The notes under the pieces: generated by a model
The model's input: the letters and a program-made list of their open reading frames with translations, nothing else
The model's database searches: none
What the model was told of the DNA's origin: nothing
Part shown: piece after piece, positions 56,610 to 64,000 of the stretch
Numbering within the stretch: position 1 is the stretch's first letter
Layout: each line of letters starts with the position of its first letter
Assembly (NCBI RefSeq): GCF_023507745.1
Contig: NZ_JALPZO010000066.1
Coordinates: forward strand, 62,001 to 126,000
Length of the DNA: 64,000 bases
Source: Vreelandella olivaria
GTDB lineage: Bacteria > Pseudomonadota > Gammaproteobacteria > Pseudomonadales > Halomonadaceae
Direction of reading: 5' to 3'
Program-made: the position numbers and the translations under genes

Positions 56610-57896
56610 CTATCCACGCACCAGGTTGGGCAGATACATGGCGACCGACGGAAACACAATAAGTACGATGGCCATTAAGAACATGATGCCGACGTAGGGC
56701 ATGGCACCCAGCATCACATCGTTGAAGGAACCGCCCTGGCGAACCCCCTGCACCACATAGAGGTTAAGGCCCACCGGCGGGGTGATCAGCGCCATTTCGA
56801 TCAGCAGGATCAACAGGATGCCGAACCACACCGGGTCAAAGCCCATGGCGATAATGATCGGGGCGACGATGGGGATAGTGATCACCATCAGCGACAGCGT
56901 CTCGATAAAGAAGCCCAGCACGATGTAGAGCGCGATCACCAGCATAAGCGTCGAGTAGGGGCCCAGGCCTGCTGACTCCAGAAAGCCGGTCAGCTCCCGG
57001 GTAACCCCGGTGGAGGCCAACACGAAGTTGAGGAAGTAGGAGGCGATGATGATCAGCATAATCATGCCGGTGGTACGCATAGTGCCATCTAACGCCTCAA
57101 TGATGATGCCCAGCGATAGCTTGCGCATGAACAGCGCGATCAATAGCGCCCCGATCACCCCCAGGGAGGCCGCTTCGGTGGGCGTCGCCCAGCCAGCATA
57201 GATCGAGCCCACCACGATGCCGAACAGGATCAGCACCGGCACCAGGTGCTTGAGCCCCGAGAAGCGCTCGCCCCAGGTGTGGTGGGTGCTTGGGCCGCCA
57301 AGGGTGGGGCGCCACAGGCAGATTAGCGCCGTTCCGACCATGAACAGCACGGCCAGCAGAAGCCCCGGCAGCAGCCCCGCCGCGAACAGCTGGGGAATCG
57401 AGGTTTCGGTTAGGAAGCCGTAGACGATCAGGTTGATGGAGGGAGGAATCATGATCCCCAGGGTGCCCCCGGCGGCAATCGAGCCAGTGAACAGCTTGGG
57501 GTCGTATTCCATCTCCTTACCCTGGGGGAGCGCCACAGTGCCTATGGTGGCCGCGGTAGCCACGCTGGAGCCGGAGGTGGCAGAAAACAGCGTTGCGGTG
57601 CCGATATTGGCATGCAGCAAGCCGCCCGGCAGCCACGATAACCAGCTCTCCAAGGCGCGGTAGGTGCCCTTGGCGATGCCAGTACGCACCAGGATTTCAC
57701 CGAGTAGTATGAACAGTGGAATGGCGATCAGCAGGAAGCTGTCCGAGGCCGACCAGAGCACGTCGCCCATCGCTCTGACTAAAGGGAACGGCGAGAAGAA
57801 CTCATCCAGGAACAGTCCCAGTGCAATCAACGTTGCTGCCACCGGTACACTGATCAGCAGTAGCACAAGGAGAACCAGCAGTGCGAGTAAAATCAT
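56610..57896 (-). CDS. dctM: TRAP transporter large permease (DctM type)
   Basis: A 428-residue membrane protein with about 12 spans. Typical segments are FLLIAIPLFILLGEILVRTGIAKGTYRALESWL, SATSGSSVATAATIGTVALP and GILGVMIPPSINLIVYGFLTETS-like text near residue 150. It starts with an ATGA overlap with the small permease gene. Together with the other two TRAP subunits it imports an organic anion driven by sodium. Confidence 0.93.
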   Translation of the reverse strand: MILLALLVLLVLLLISVPVAATLIALGLFLDEFFSPFPLVRAMGDVLWSASDSFLLIAIPLFILLGEILVRTGIAKGTYRALESWLSWLPGGLLHANIGTATLFSATSGSSVATAATIGTVALPQGKEMEYDPKLFTGSIAAGGTLGIMIPPSINLIVYGFLTETSIPQLFAAGLLPGLLLAVLFMVGTALICLWRPTLGGPSTHHTWGERFSGLKHLVPVLILFGIVVGSIYAGWATPTEAASLGVIGALLIALFMRKLSLGIIIEALDGTMRTTGMIMLIIIASYFLNFVLASTGVTRELTGFLESAGLGPYSTLMLVIALYIVLGFFIETLSLMVITIPIVAPIIIAMGFDPVWFGILLILLIEMALITPPVGLNLYVVQGVRQGGSFNDVMLGAMPYVGIMFLMAIVLIVFPSVAMYLPNLVRG

Positions 57897-58489
57897 GACA
57901 GGGCTTCCTTGTTTTCGTCGTTTATCTGCTCATCCAGCGTCGGGCTACCGGCCAGCCGCTGGACACCTTGGATGTCTCCTCCCAGCAAGCCAAACAGCAC
58001 GCGTAGGGTAAGTAGGCCGACCGCAATGCTGAACCAGGTTAGACCCAGCAGCCACAGCGCCTGAGGTATCCAGATGGGGGTACCGAGGGGCGTATTGGCG
58101 GTGGCGCCACCGCCGTAGGAGTCGCTGGTGATCCCGAAGGCAGAACCCACCACCAGGATGCAGAACAGCGCCATGGCCAGCAGCGCGACCAGATCCAGAA
58201 CACCACGCACCTTGACAGGAAAATTCAGGTACAGGGCATCAATGCGGATATGCGCTTTGCGCATCAGGGTGTAGGCGAACGACCAGCTGGCGCTGATCGC
58301 CATGATATAGCCCGTGAGCTCGGTGGCATGCACAGCAGAGCGGCCCATGAAGCGCCGCGATAGGACTTCGACAGTCACCATGATCACGGTCAGCAGGATC
58401 AGCACGCCACCGGCACGCGCCAACCACAGAGAACCGATTTGTACCATATCCAGAAGTTTGTCGAGGGTAGTGTTGACCCGTGCGAACAT
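57893..58489 (-). CDS. dctQ: TRAP transporter small permease (DctQ type)
   Basis: A 198-residue protein with four membrane spans at about residues 20-42, 57-78, 94-118 and 140-165. The conserved VEVLSRRFMGRSAVHATELTGYIM and KAHIRIDALY segments are typical of DctQ. GAGAG precedes the ATG. Overlaps dctM by four bases. Confidence 0.9.
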   Translation of the reverse strand: MFARVNTTLDKLLDMVQIGSLWLARAGGVLILLTVIMVTVEVLSRRFMGRSAVHATELTGYIMAISASWSFAYTLMRKAHIRIDALYLNFPVKVRGVLDLVALLAMALFCILVVGSAFGITSDSYGGGATANTPLGTPIWIPQALWLLGLTWFSIAVGLLTLRVLFGLLGGDIQGVQRLAGSPTLDEQINDENKEALS

Positions 58490-58552
58490 GTCTCTCTCCA
58501 GATCGGAACCAGACTGTCGTGCAGTCTGGTCGCCGACAATGATCCAGTGCGA

Positions 58553-59617
58553 TTACTTGGCCGCTGTCAGGCCCGTCACGGAACCAATGGTCTCGTTCCA
58601 GCGATCGACCCACTCCTGGTCAACGCGGTTTGCCCAGTTCGGCAGCAGAGTCTCCTCGAGGTGGCGAGTGGCCTCGCTGAAGTCCTCATCCGTTGCTTCC
58701 ACCAATACCATGCTGCCGACATCGCCCCGCGTGCACTCGCCTTCACCGGTCAGGCAGGCAATCCCCTCACGAGTTTCCTCCACGGCAGACTCCCATACGG
58801 GGTTCTCGTAGTTGTCGTGGATCTCGCTCATCAGCCACTCCTGGGTTTCGCTCGAAAGCGACGCCCATTTGTTGCCATTCATGGCCGTGACAACGTGATC
58901 CCAACCGCCCACCGGCAGCGGATAGAGGTGCGTAGAGACTTCATGCCAGCCGGAGCTGAAGCCTGATAGTGATCCAGTTACGGCGCAGTCGATAACACCG
59001 CGCTGGAGCGCACCAGGGACTTCGCTAAAGTTGAGGGTGATGCCCTCGGCGCCCAGCGCTTCTAGGAACTCTGCCGTGGTTCGTCCACTGGCGCGTACCT
59101 TCTTGCCAGCGAGATCCGAGAGGCCATCGATCTCGACGTTGCAGAAGACCATCTGCGAGGGGTAGGGCACCACTGCCAGTAGTTGAGCATTCTGATAGCG
59201 CTTGGCAAAGGCATCGGCCAGCACCGGACGGTAAGCATCCGCCACTTCCCTGGCGGTTTCCACGTCCGGTGCCAGCATCGGCATATCCAGCCCCTCGAGT
59301 TCAGGGGCATCCTGCACGGCGTAGTTGATCACAGTGGAGGCGATCTCCACCACGTCACGTCCCATCAAGCGGTAGACCTCACCACCGCTAAGCCCCATCT
59401 GGTCAAAGGTGGTGACATTTGTTGAAATGCGTTCGCCAGAGGCCTCTGGAATATGGCGCTCCCAGAAGGGACGCTCGAAGTTTTGGTACAGCGATAGACT
59501 GCTCCAACTGCCGACATAGGAGAGGCTGGTTTCATCGATCTCCTGGGCAACAGCATGGGAGCCAGTGACGGCCAGGGTGATGGCAGCAGCTGAGACAAGG
59601 GAGTTTCTTGTAATCAT
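58553..59617 (-). CDS. dctP: TRAP transporter periplasmic substrate-binding protein (DctP type)
   Basis: A 354-residue protein with a signal peptide ending near SHAVAQ. The mature domain has the DctP core GKKVRASGRTTAEFLEALGAEG near residue 155, with the carboxylate-binding arginine of the VRASGR region, then EVPGALQRGVIDCAVTGSLS. A GAGG site lies eight bases before the ATG. A cysteine pair near the C-terminus (CLTGEGEC) may form a disulfide. Ligand unknown, expected to be a carboxylate. Confidence 0.92.
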   Translation of the reverse strand: MITRNSLVSAAAITLAVTGSHAVAQEIDETSLSYVGSWSSLSLYQNFERPFWERHIPEASGERISTNVTTFDQMGLSGGEVYRLMGRDVVEIASTVINYAVQDAPELEGLDMPMLAPDVETAREVADAYRPVLADAFAKRYQNAQLLAVVPYPSQMVFCNVEIDGLSDLAGKKVRASGRTTAEFLEALGAEGITLNFSEVPGALQRGVIDCAVTGSLSGFSSGWHEVSTHLYPLPVGGWDHVVTAMNGNKWASLSSETQEWLMSEIHDNYENPVWESAVEETREGIACLTGEGECTRGDVGSMVLVEATDEDFSEATRHLEETLLPNWANRVDQEWVDRWNETIGSVTGLTAAK

Positions 59618-59652
59618 TGCATGTTCCTCACTTTCTTCGGTTTAGGTGGGGG

Positions 59653-60456
59653 TTAAAACAGAGCCAGGTGGCTATCGGGTATATCGCTTACCAGCATATG
59701 CCCGGGGCTGTGAGTAATAGCGAATTCGATACCCGCATCGATCAACACCTGCTGCGGGGTGACGCCGCAGGCCCAAAAAAGCGGAATCTCATCATCTCTC
59801 ACTGACACGCTATCCCCGTAGTCGGGAGAGTCGATGTTGGTGATGCCTATCAGGGCGGGATCCCCGATGTGTACTGGGGAGCCATGTGCCTGGGGATAGC
59901 GGGTGGTGATCTGGATGGCACGAATGGCGTCGGCCGCCGAGTAGGGGCGCATCGACACCACCAGGTTGCCGCCAAATCCCCCCGCCGTAGTGAGGGGGAT
60001 CGTGGTGTTGAACATGGGGACGTTGCGGCCTTGCTCGATATGCCGCACCCCTAGCCCGTCGTGCTGCAAGGCATACTCAAAGGTGAAGGAGCAGCCCAGG
60101 GCAAAGGTCACTAAATCATCACGCCACTCGGCGGTTACCTCCACGACGCTGCCGCTGGTCTGACCGTTTCGATAGACGCGATAGGCGGGCAGGTCTCGAG
60201 CAATATCCACATCTCTGCCAAGCGCCTCACATCCCCTTGCGCCAGGCTCACTGACCGCCAGCACCGGGCACGGCTTGGGGTTGGCCTGACAGAAGCGCAT
60301 AAAACCGTTGGCTTGCGCTTCGGGCAGAATCACCAGATTGACTTGTACGAAGCCATTGGCCAGTCCCGCCGTAGGCACTGTCAGCGCTCCCTCTCTGGCA
60401 GCGTGACGAACAGCTAACGGAGTAGAATTCGCATCTATGGGGATAGCTGATGACAT
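59653..60456 (-). CDS. DUF1445 family putative hydro-lyase (YcsI/D-glutamate-cyclase-like)
   Basis: A 267-residue protein with the family text GLANGFVQVNLVILPEAQANGF, FALGCSFTFEYAL, and the C-terminal VTPQQVLIDAGIEFAITHSPGHMLVSD. Family members are annotated as putative hydro-lyases; a DUF1445-containing eukaryotic protein is a D-glutamate cyclase, and Bacillus ycsI lies beside 5-oxoproline genes. A role on a lactam or a glutamate-like compound is therefore a reasonable but unproven idea. First gene of the TRAP operon, 36 bases upstream of dctP. Confidence 0.85.
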   Translation of the reverse strand: MSSAIPIDANSTPLAVRHAAREGALTVPTAGLANGFVQVNLVILPEAQANGFMRFCQANPKPCPVLAVSEPGARGCEALGRDVDIARDLPAYRVYRNGQTSGSVVEVTAEWRDDLVTFALGCSFTFEYALQHDGLGVRHIEQGRNVPMFNTTIPLTTAGGFGGNLVVSMRPYSAADAIRAIQITTRYPQAHGSPVHIGDPALIGITNIDSPDYGDSVSVRDDEIPLFWACGVTPQQVLIDAGIEFAITHSPGHMLVSDIPDSHLALF

Positions 60457-60536
60457 GGAAGTCTGCCTCTTGAGTGCACAATCACTAAAGCTAAGGCAGA
60501 AGCAGTGATTTATACAATTCGGAATTTAAAATCAGT

Positions 60537-60559
60537 ATTGATCAATAATTTGGATCAAT
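60537..60559. promoter_or_regulatory. Inverted-repeat candidate LysR operator before the DUF1445-TRAP operon
   Basis: ATTGATC (60537-60543) and GATCAAT (60553-60559) are exact inverses with a 9-base spacer, in the 106-base gap between the LysR stop and the DUF1445 start. The size and dyad suit a LysR binding site. Confidence 0.55.
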
Positions 60560-60562
60560 AGC

Positions 60563-61474
60563 CTAGACGAGCTCATTTAGTGGTGAGTCATAGAGGTGGC
60601 TCCCGGAGACAACGCTGAAAGCAATTTCAGCCACTGCTTGCACAACATTGTCACCTGGCGCAACGCTGTATGCTGCGTTGAAAACCAAATCCGGAATAGA
60701 TACTTCCACCTCGAACTGCTTGAGCCGCCCCATCGCCAGCTCCTGCTGAATGATCTCGCGAGGCAGTGCGCTGATGCCGATACCGTCGACCGTCATGCGA
60801 ATGATGGTGGAGAGTGAAGAACTCGAATGAATCCGCGTCGAGTGGTTCATAGGATCCACCAGGGAGCGAATATTGGTATAGGGCTGGCTCTGGCGCGGAT
60901 AGGTAATAATCGGCCAAGTAGCTAGACCGGCTGGCGACAGAGGTGTGTCGGGAATTGCTAAATGGGGACTTGCCACCCAGACCAGCGAGTAGCGGCAAAG
61001 GCGTCGATTGATCATACCCGGCTGATTGACCTTGCCCATCAGAAAGGCGATATCAATGTCGTGATTGACCAATTTATCGGCCAGATTGACGGAGATGTCG
61101 ACATCAAGCTCCAGGTTAATCGCCGGGTAAGCCTCACTGACCCTCTCGATCATCTGCGGCAGCCAGGTATGGGCAATGGTTTCTGATACGCCCAGTCGAA
61201 TAGTGCCGTGAATGGCCGTTGGCTGTGCGACTACTTGCAGCATTTCGCTGTGTAAATTCAGCATTTTCTCGGCATATACTAGCAATTCGCGACCCTTGGC
61301 GGTCAATTTGACATGCCGGCCTATCCGATCAAACAGCTCCACGCCCAACTCTTCCTCAAGCCCCGCAATGCGTGCTGATACCGACGGCTGGGAAGAGTAC
61401 AGTCGCTTCGCGGCTGCTCTAAAACTACCTAATCGCGCGATCCATACAAACGTTTTTAGCGTGCGAATATTCAT
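60563..61474 (-). CDS. LysR-family regulator of the TRAP/amidase cluster
   Basis: A 303-residue LysR protein. The helix-turn-helix reads GSFRAAAKRLYSSQPSVSARIAGLEEELG at residues 16-44; the effector domain follows from about residue 88. AGGAG lies nine bases before the ATG. It sits on the same strand directly upstream of the DUF1445 gene, with an inverted repeat in between, so local control of the operon is likely. It resembles the nitrogen assimilation/aromatic LysR group, not assigned further. Confidence 0.87.
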   Translation of the reverse strand: MNIRTLKTFVWIARLGSFRAAAKRLYSSQPSVSARIAGLEEELGVELFDRIGRHVKLTAKGRELLVYAEKMLNLHSEMLQVVAQPTAIHGTIRLGVSETIAHTWLPQMIERVSEAYPAINLELDVDISVNLADKLVNHDIDIAFLMGKVNQPGMINRRLCRYSLVWVASPHLAIPDTPLSPAGLATWPIITYPRQSQPYTNIRSLVDPMNHSTRIHSSSSLSTIIRMTVDGIGISALPREIIQQELAMGRLKQFEVEVSIPDLVFNAAYSVAPGDNVVQAVAEIAFSVVSGSHLYDSPLNELV

Positions 61475-61586
61475 GCAAACCGTTGCTCCTGAACTGGTTT
61501 GAATTTCCAGGGCATTATTTTATTACCCGACATGTGTGGCGCGCTTACTATCAGCAACAAAGCGAACCAACACTCACCCAACCATG

Positions 61587-61734
61587 TCATCTTATAGATT
61601 GCTTTTTAAAAAAATAGCAACTAATGTGTTGCTATAGCCTGAAAAGCAACTTATTTGATGACATCAAAATGCCGTTACTTGATCAAATTAAAAAGCGCCG
61701 TATAGCGCTAGGCTTCAAACAAAGTGATATGCAG
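61587..61734 (+). repeat. Right copy of the XRE antitoxin promoter and gene start
   Basis: The partner of 53611-53758, about 85 per cent identical in the coding part by hand count. The copies bracket the 7.8-kb catabolic island in the same orientation. Confidence 0.82.
61599..61649. promoter_or_regulatory. Nested inverted-repeat operator before the complete XRE gene
   Basis: Outer arms TTGCTTTT (61599-61606) and AAAAGCAA (61642-61649), inner arms TAGCAAC (61615-61621) and GTTGCTA (61628-61634) around TAATGT. Both pairs are perfect inverses. The arrangement matches the operator at 53621 even where other bases have diverged. Confidence 0.7.
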
Positions 61735-61974
61735 ATGCGCGTTGGCATGTCGCGCCAGCAGTATCAGCGGCTTGAAGCCAGTGGCAACCCGCGCCTTAAC
61801 ACATTAGAGCTGGTCGCTAAGGGGTTAAACAGTGAGATTATGCTGATTCCTCAAGAGAAGCGCGAAGCGGTACTGGCCCTGCTCGCAAGTCATACAGCGG
61901 GCGCACCCTGCTCCGACATTGCGGATAATGTCATTGATGCCCCGTGGAAAGGCTTGCTAGGGGATGATGATTAA
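61669..61974 (+). CDS. XRE-family antitoxin-like regulator, apparently without its toxin
   Basis: A 101-residue protein from the ATG at 61669. The helix-turn-helix reads LGFKQSDMQMRVGMSRQQYQRLEASGNPRLNTLELVAKGL (residues 14-53), followed by a variable C-terminal part. It resembles the HipB-like antitoxins of HipA modules. No toxin frame follows: the downstream DNA holds the decayed AbiEii gene on the other strand. An earlier in-frame start at 61624 lies inside the operator and is unlikely. It is probably an orphan left by deletion. Confidence 0.8.
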   Translation: MPLLDQIKKRRIALGFKQSDMQMRVGMSRQQYQRLEASGNPRLNTLELVAKGLNSEIMLIPQEKREAVLALLASHTAGAPCSDIADNVIDAPWKGLLGDDD

Positions 61975-61975
61975 C

Positions 61976-62344
61976 AGTGCAAAGGCGGGGTAAATGGATC
62001 GATTGAGCAAGGCCAGCTCCCCAGCCCTTGTGTGCCGAGGATTAGACGCAGGGCGTCCGCTTTATCCTGGAAAGCTCGAATAACCCGAGTATTGTCGATG
62101 CTGGCCGTGATGGTGGAAGCCAGGGTAGGGTATCCAGATTACTCTTGATGCTCTGCAGTGCTTCATGCCGTTCCAGCATGGGCAGGAAAACCAGATCGAT
62201 ATCGACCGAAAGCCGGGGAAAGTCACGAACGAACAAATTGATAGCCGCTCCACCTTTGAGGGCGAAACAGTCGTGCCGGGAAACGAAGGGAATCAGCCAC
62301 AGCAACAGCTGAACTTGCCGATAGTAGTGGCTTTGTCTGTCCAT
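61976..62344 (-). pseudogene. abiEii: Decayed AbiEii nucleotidyltransferase toxin gene
   Basis: It starts at the ATG at 62344 with AAGGAG eight bases upstream, five bases after the abiEi stop. The first 70 residues contain the nucleotidyltransferase core: CFALKGGAAINLFVRDFPRL then SVDIDLVFLP. After LDTLPW the frame degenerates and stops at 62042-62044. A different frame carries protein-like text (VIRAFQDKADALRLILGTQG) on to about 61976, whose origin I cannot name. Intact AbiEii toxins are about 280-300 residues, so most of the protein is missing. Confidence 0.75.
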
Positions 62345-62348
62345 ATTC

Positions 62349-63122
62349 TTACATCTCCTTCGGCACGGTAATCTGCCAGGTTGGCTCCAGCTTGCCGCCT
62401 TTAGCAATCAGTCGTTTACCGGTTCCCAGCGCATACTGATCCGGTGTCAGGTGCTTGAGCCAGGCGTGTTGGTGTCTTCCTGCCAGCCAGAGAAAGAGTC
62501 GTTTTGCTTTAATGCTGCTACAGGTTTTCAGCAAGGCGTCCAGCTTGCGAGGTGAAAGGTTGTGCAGTCCTTGCACAAGCTGGTCGGCATGTTCAAAGCT
62601 GATGGTATTGGGCACCGCTGCCAAGAGCTCCAAAATGGCTTTCTCTGGACAGGAATAGTGGAGTGGGGGCAGCGATACTTGCCAAGTGTCTTGCCGGAGG
62701 TACTTATCGTCTTGCATCAGCGTCTCGGGCCACAGGCGGCGCGTTCCGTGCCACTCAAACTGTGCCGGAACATCGATTCTGCCCAGCCATCGGGGAAGCG
62801 CGGCATCGGAATAGAGCTGAACCCTTGGCTTGCTTCCCTTGGGCAGATAATGGCCAAGGCCTTCCAGCTCTAACGCGCTCAAGCCTCCGACATGGACAGG
62901 AGCATCGGACATGCGTTGCAAAGAGGCAACGATTCCTTTCCACGACAGCCTTGCTTCCTGCCTTGCGTAAACACCGGCTACGAGAGGGATCAGGGTCTGG
63001 CTGCGCACCGCATTGTCCAGAAAGTGCAGGTTGAGCCCTTGTGCCTCCAGCCATGATTTGGTGGCTACCATATCCAAGGGCAGCACCTTCTGTAACTGCT
63101 GTCTGGCTTCAGTATTCAGCAT
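62349..63122 (-). CDS. abiEi: AbiEi-family antitoxin/transcriptional regulator
   Basis: A 257-residue protein from the ATG at 63122, which has GAGG six bases upstream; a TTG at 63134 is less likely. The N-terminal winged helix (VATKSWLEAQGLNLHFLDNAV) and the AbiEi text HVGGLSALELEGLGHYLPKG near residue 83 are visible, then a C-terminal antitoxin domain with PEKAILELLAAVPN. AbiEi proteins repress their own promoter and neutralise the AbiEii nucleotidyltransferase of abortive infection systems. Here the toxin gene is broken, so only regulation remains. Confidence 0.83.
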   Translation of the reverse strand: MLNTEARQQLQKVLPLDMVATKSWLEAQGLNLHFLDNAVRSQTLIPLVAGVYARQEARLSWKGIVASLQRMSDAPVHVGGLSALELEGLGHYLPKGSKPRVQLYSDAALPRWLGRIDVPAQFEWHGTRRLWPETLMQDDKYLRQDTWQVSLPPLHYSCPEKAILELLAAVPNTISFEHADQLVQGLHNLSPRKLDALLKTCSSIKAKRLFLWLAGRHQHAWLKHLTPDQYALGTGKRLIAKGGKLEPTWQITVPKEM

Positions 63123-63531
63123 GACTGGCCTCAACGTAGTTTGTAAATCATCAAATATACGTTGATTATTGACGTGAATTATACATTTTTCAAACCAATT
63201 TAATTTTTAAGTTTGTTGATTTGTTACTTTACGTCAATTACTGCCGTTAAAATTATGATTTTCAAACTATTGCCATGGTGCGGCCAGTAATTCCATTTTC
63301 CGCGTACCGGTTGCAATCAAAAAAGCACAAACTAAATAGTTCTCTCGACCGAGCTGTGCCGGCAGCTCTTGCGCTTGATAAAGAATTCAACGAATTCGGA
63401 TTAGGTAATTGGCGGATTGATACCCACAACTACCCAAACTTAGCAGAGCTCACACGAACATCATGACTGTAAAATTACATAACCATTTGATTTATATTGG
63501 TTTAAAGAACGGCATCGAACACCCAAGAACA
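63123..63531. other. Intergenic stretch between abiEi and yicC
   Basis: About 400 bases, AT-rich up to about 63270, holding the abiEi promoter and its inverted repeats. A 63-codon plus-strand frame at 63275-63466 has no ribosome site or recognisable family and is not called. No tRNA or attachment-site-like repeat is visible, although this is the right border of the accessory block. Confidence 0.5.
63131..63238. promoter_or_regulatory. Two inverted-repeat pairs upstream of abiEi (candidate autoregulatory sites)
   Basis: TCAACGTA (63131-63138) pairs with TACGTTGA (63158-63165), and ATTGACGT (63168-63175) pairs with ACGTCAAT (63231-63238). All lie in the AT-rich DNA just before abiEi. Known AbiEi regulators bind paired inverted repeats in their promoter, which fits. 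Confidence 0.6.
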
Positions 63532-64000
63532 TCACTCAATATTCTGAATCTGCTCCCGCATCTGCTCGATCAGCACCTTCAGCTCCACCGCGCAGCGGGT
63601 GGTGTCGGCAACCACGGATTTTGACGAGAGCGTGTTGGCTTCACGGTTGAGTTCCTGCATCAGGAAATCCAGGCGGCGACCTTTGGGGCCTTTTTGGCCC
63701 AGTTGGCGGCGCACTTCTTCCACATGGGCCGTTAGGCGATCCAGCTCTTCATCCACATCGGCTTTTTGGGCCACCAGCACCAGCTCTGCTTCCAGGCGTT
63801 GCGGGTCGAGTTCGGTTTTGGCGATTTCCAAACGCTCCAGCAGTTGGGCACGTTGGCGCTCCAAAATCTGCGGCAGCAGGCTGTGCACGGTAGCGACCTG
63901 CTCGCTGACTGCGGTGAGGCGGGTGGTGATCATTTCGGCAAGCTTTTCGCCTTCCCGGACGCGGGCATCGATCAGCTCGTCCAGGGCTTGGTCAAACAGC
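63532..64000 (-). CDS. yicC: YicC family endoribonuclease (5' part beyond the window)
   Basis: The C-terminal 156 residues are present; the gene runs out of the window at 64000. The text ALDELIDARVREGEKLAEMI, then DEELDRLTAHVEEVRRQL, GRRLDFLMQELNREANTLSSKS and a final VELKVLIEQMREQIQNIE is characteristic of YicC/YloC proteins, a stress-related RNase family. In related genomes this gene lies beside gmk. Here it marks the right border of the inserted block. Confidence 0.94.
   Translation of the reverse strand, partial: LFDQALDELIDARVREGEKLAEMITTRLTAVSEQVATVHSLLPQILERQRAQLLERLEIAKTELDPQRLEAELVLVAQKADVDEELDRLTAHVEEVRRQLGQKGPKGRRLDFLMQELNREANTLSSKSVVADTTRCAVELKVLIEQMREQIQNIE

Noticed and set aside
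55936..56697. 253-codon plus-strand frame opposite DUF2848
   Set aside because: It lies antisense to a well-conserved gene and crosses into the TRAP gene end; no domain features.
63275..63466. 63-codon plus-strand frame before yicC
   Set aside because: No ribosome site or family resemblance in an AT-rich border region.

Overview
The window looks like a chromosomal segment of a gammaproteobacterium close to Halomonas or the Pseudomonas/Oceanospirillales group. The housekeeping block recG-oxyR ... ridA-spoT-rpoZ-gmk, with yicC at the right edge, is the arrangement known around oxyR-recG and gmk in pseudomonads. Gene density is high, ATGA overlaps are common and the inner-membrane and periplasmic proteins are Gram-negative. 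Assignments rest on reading the proteins and recalling families; no database search was run.

Left part (0-24.3 kb). A catabolic cluster comes first: LysR regulator, aldehyde dehydrogenase, 3-hydroxyisobutyrate-dehydrogenase-type enzyme, M20 amidohydrolase and a two-gene membrane transporter-like pair (DUF340/DUF3100 type). An iron-uptake unit follows: AraC regulator, TonB-dependent receptor, substrate-binding protein, two FecCD permeases, ATPase and an NtaA-type flavin monooxygenase, with Fur-box-like sites before the regulator and the receptor. Next are a YccS/FUSC membrane protein, then a YhiI-RbbA-YhhJ-like ABC export operon that also has a good Fur-box-like site, and a DASS anion symporter.

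Core (24.3-32.0 kb). recG and oxyR (overlapping), a YeeZ-like epimerase-fold protein, ridA, spoT, rpoZ and gmk.

Accessory block (32-63.5 kb). gmk and yicC are normally neighbours but here lie about 31 kb apart. Between them are an extensin-like protein, a small glycine-zipper lipoprotein, an MFS exporter, an AlkA-type glycosylase and a LysR/hydrolase/lyase/DcuC cluster. A pirin follows.

Then comes an approximately 12-kb defence operon: hsdR, an AAA ATPase, a RloB-like TOPRIM protein, hsdM, hsdS and an SF1 helicase-phospholipase D fusion. The fusion is broken by an in-frame stop and a frameshift.

A TRAP transporter/amidase/DUF2848/DUF1445 catabolic island with its LysR gene sits next. Its left end is fused to a 22-codon fragment of an XRE antitoxin gene, and a related complete XRE gene lies at its right end. 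An AbiEi antitoxin with a decayed AbiEii toxin precedes yicC.

The points most worth pursuing are the ATPase/TOPRIM pair nested inside the type I restriction operon together with the helicase-PLD gene, the recombination junction at about 53,759, and the apparent Fur control of the RbbA-type exporter.
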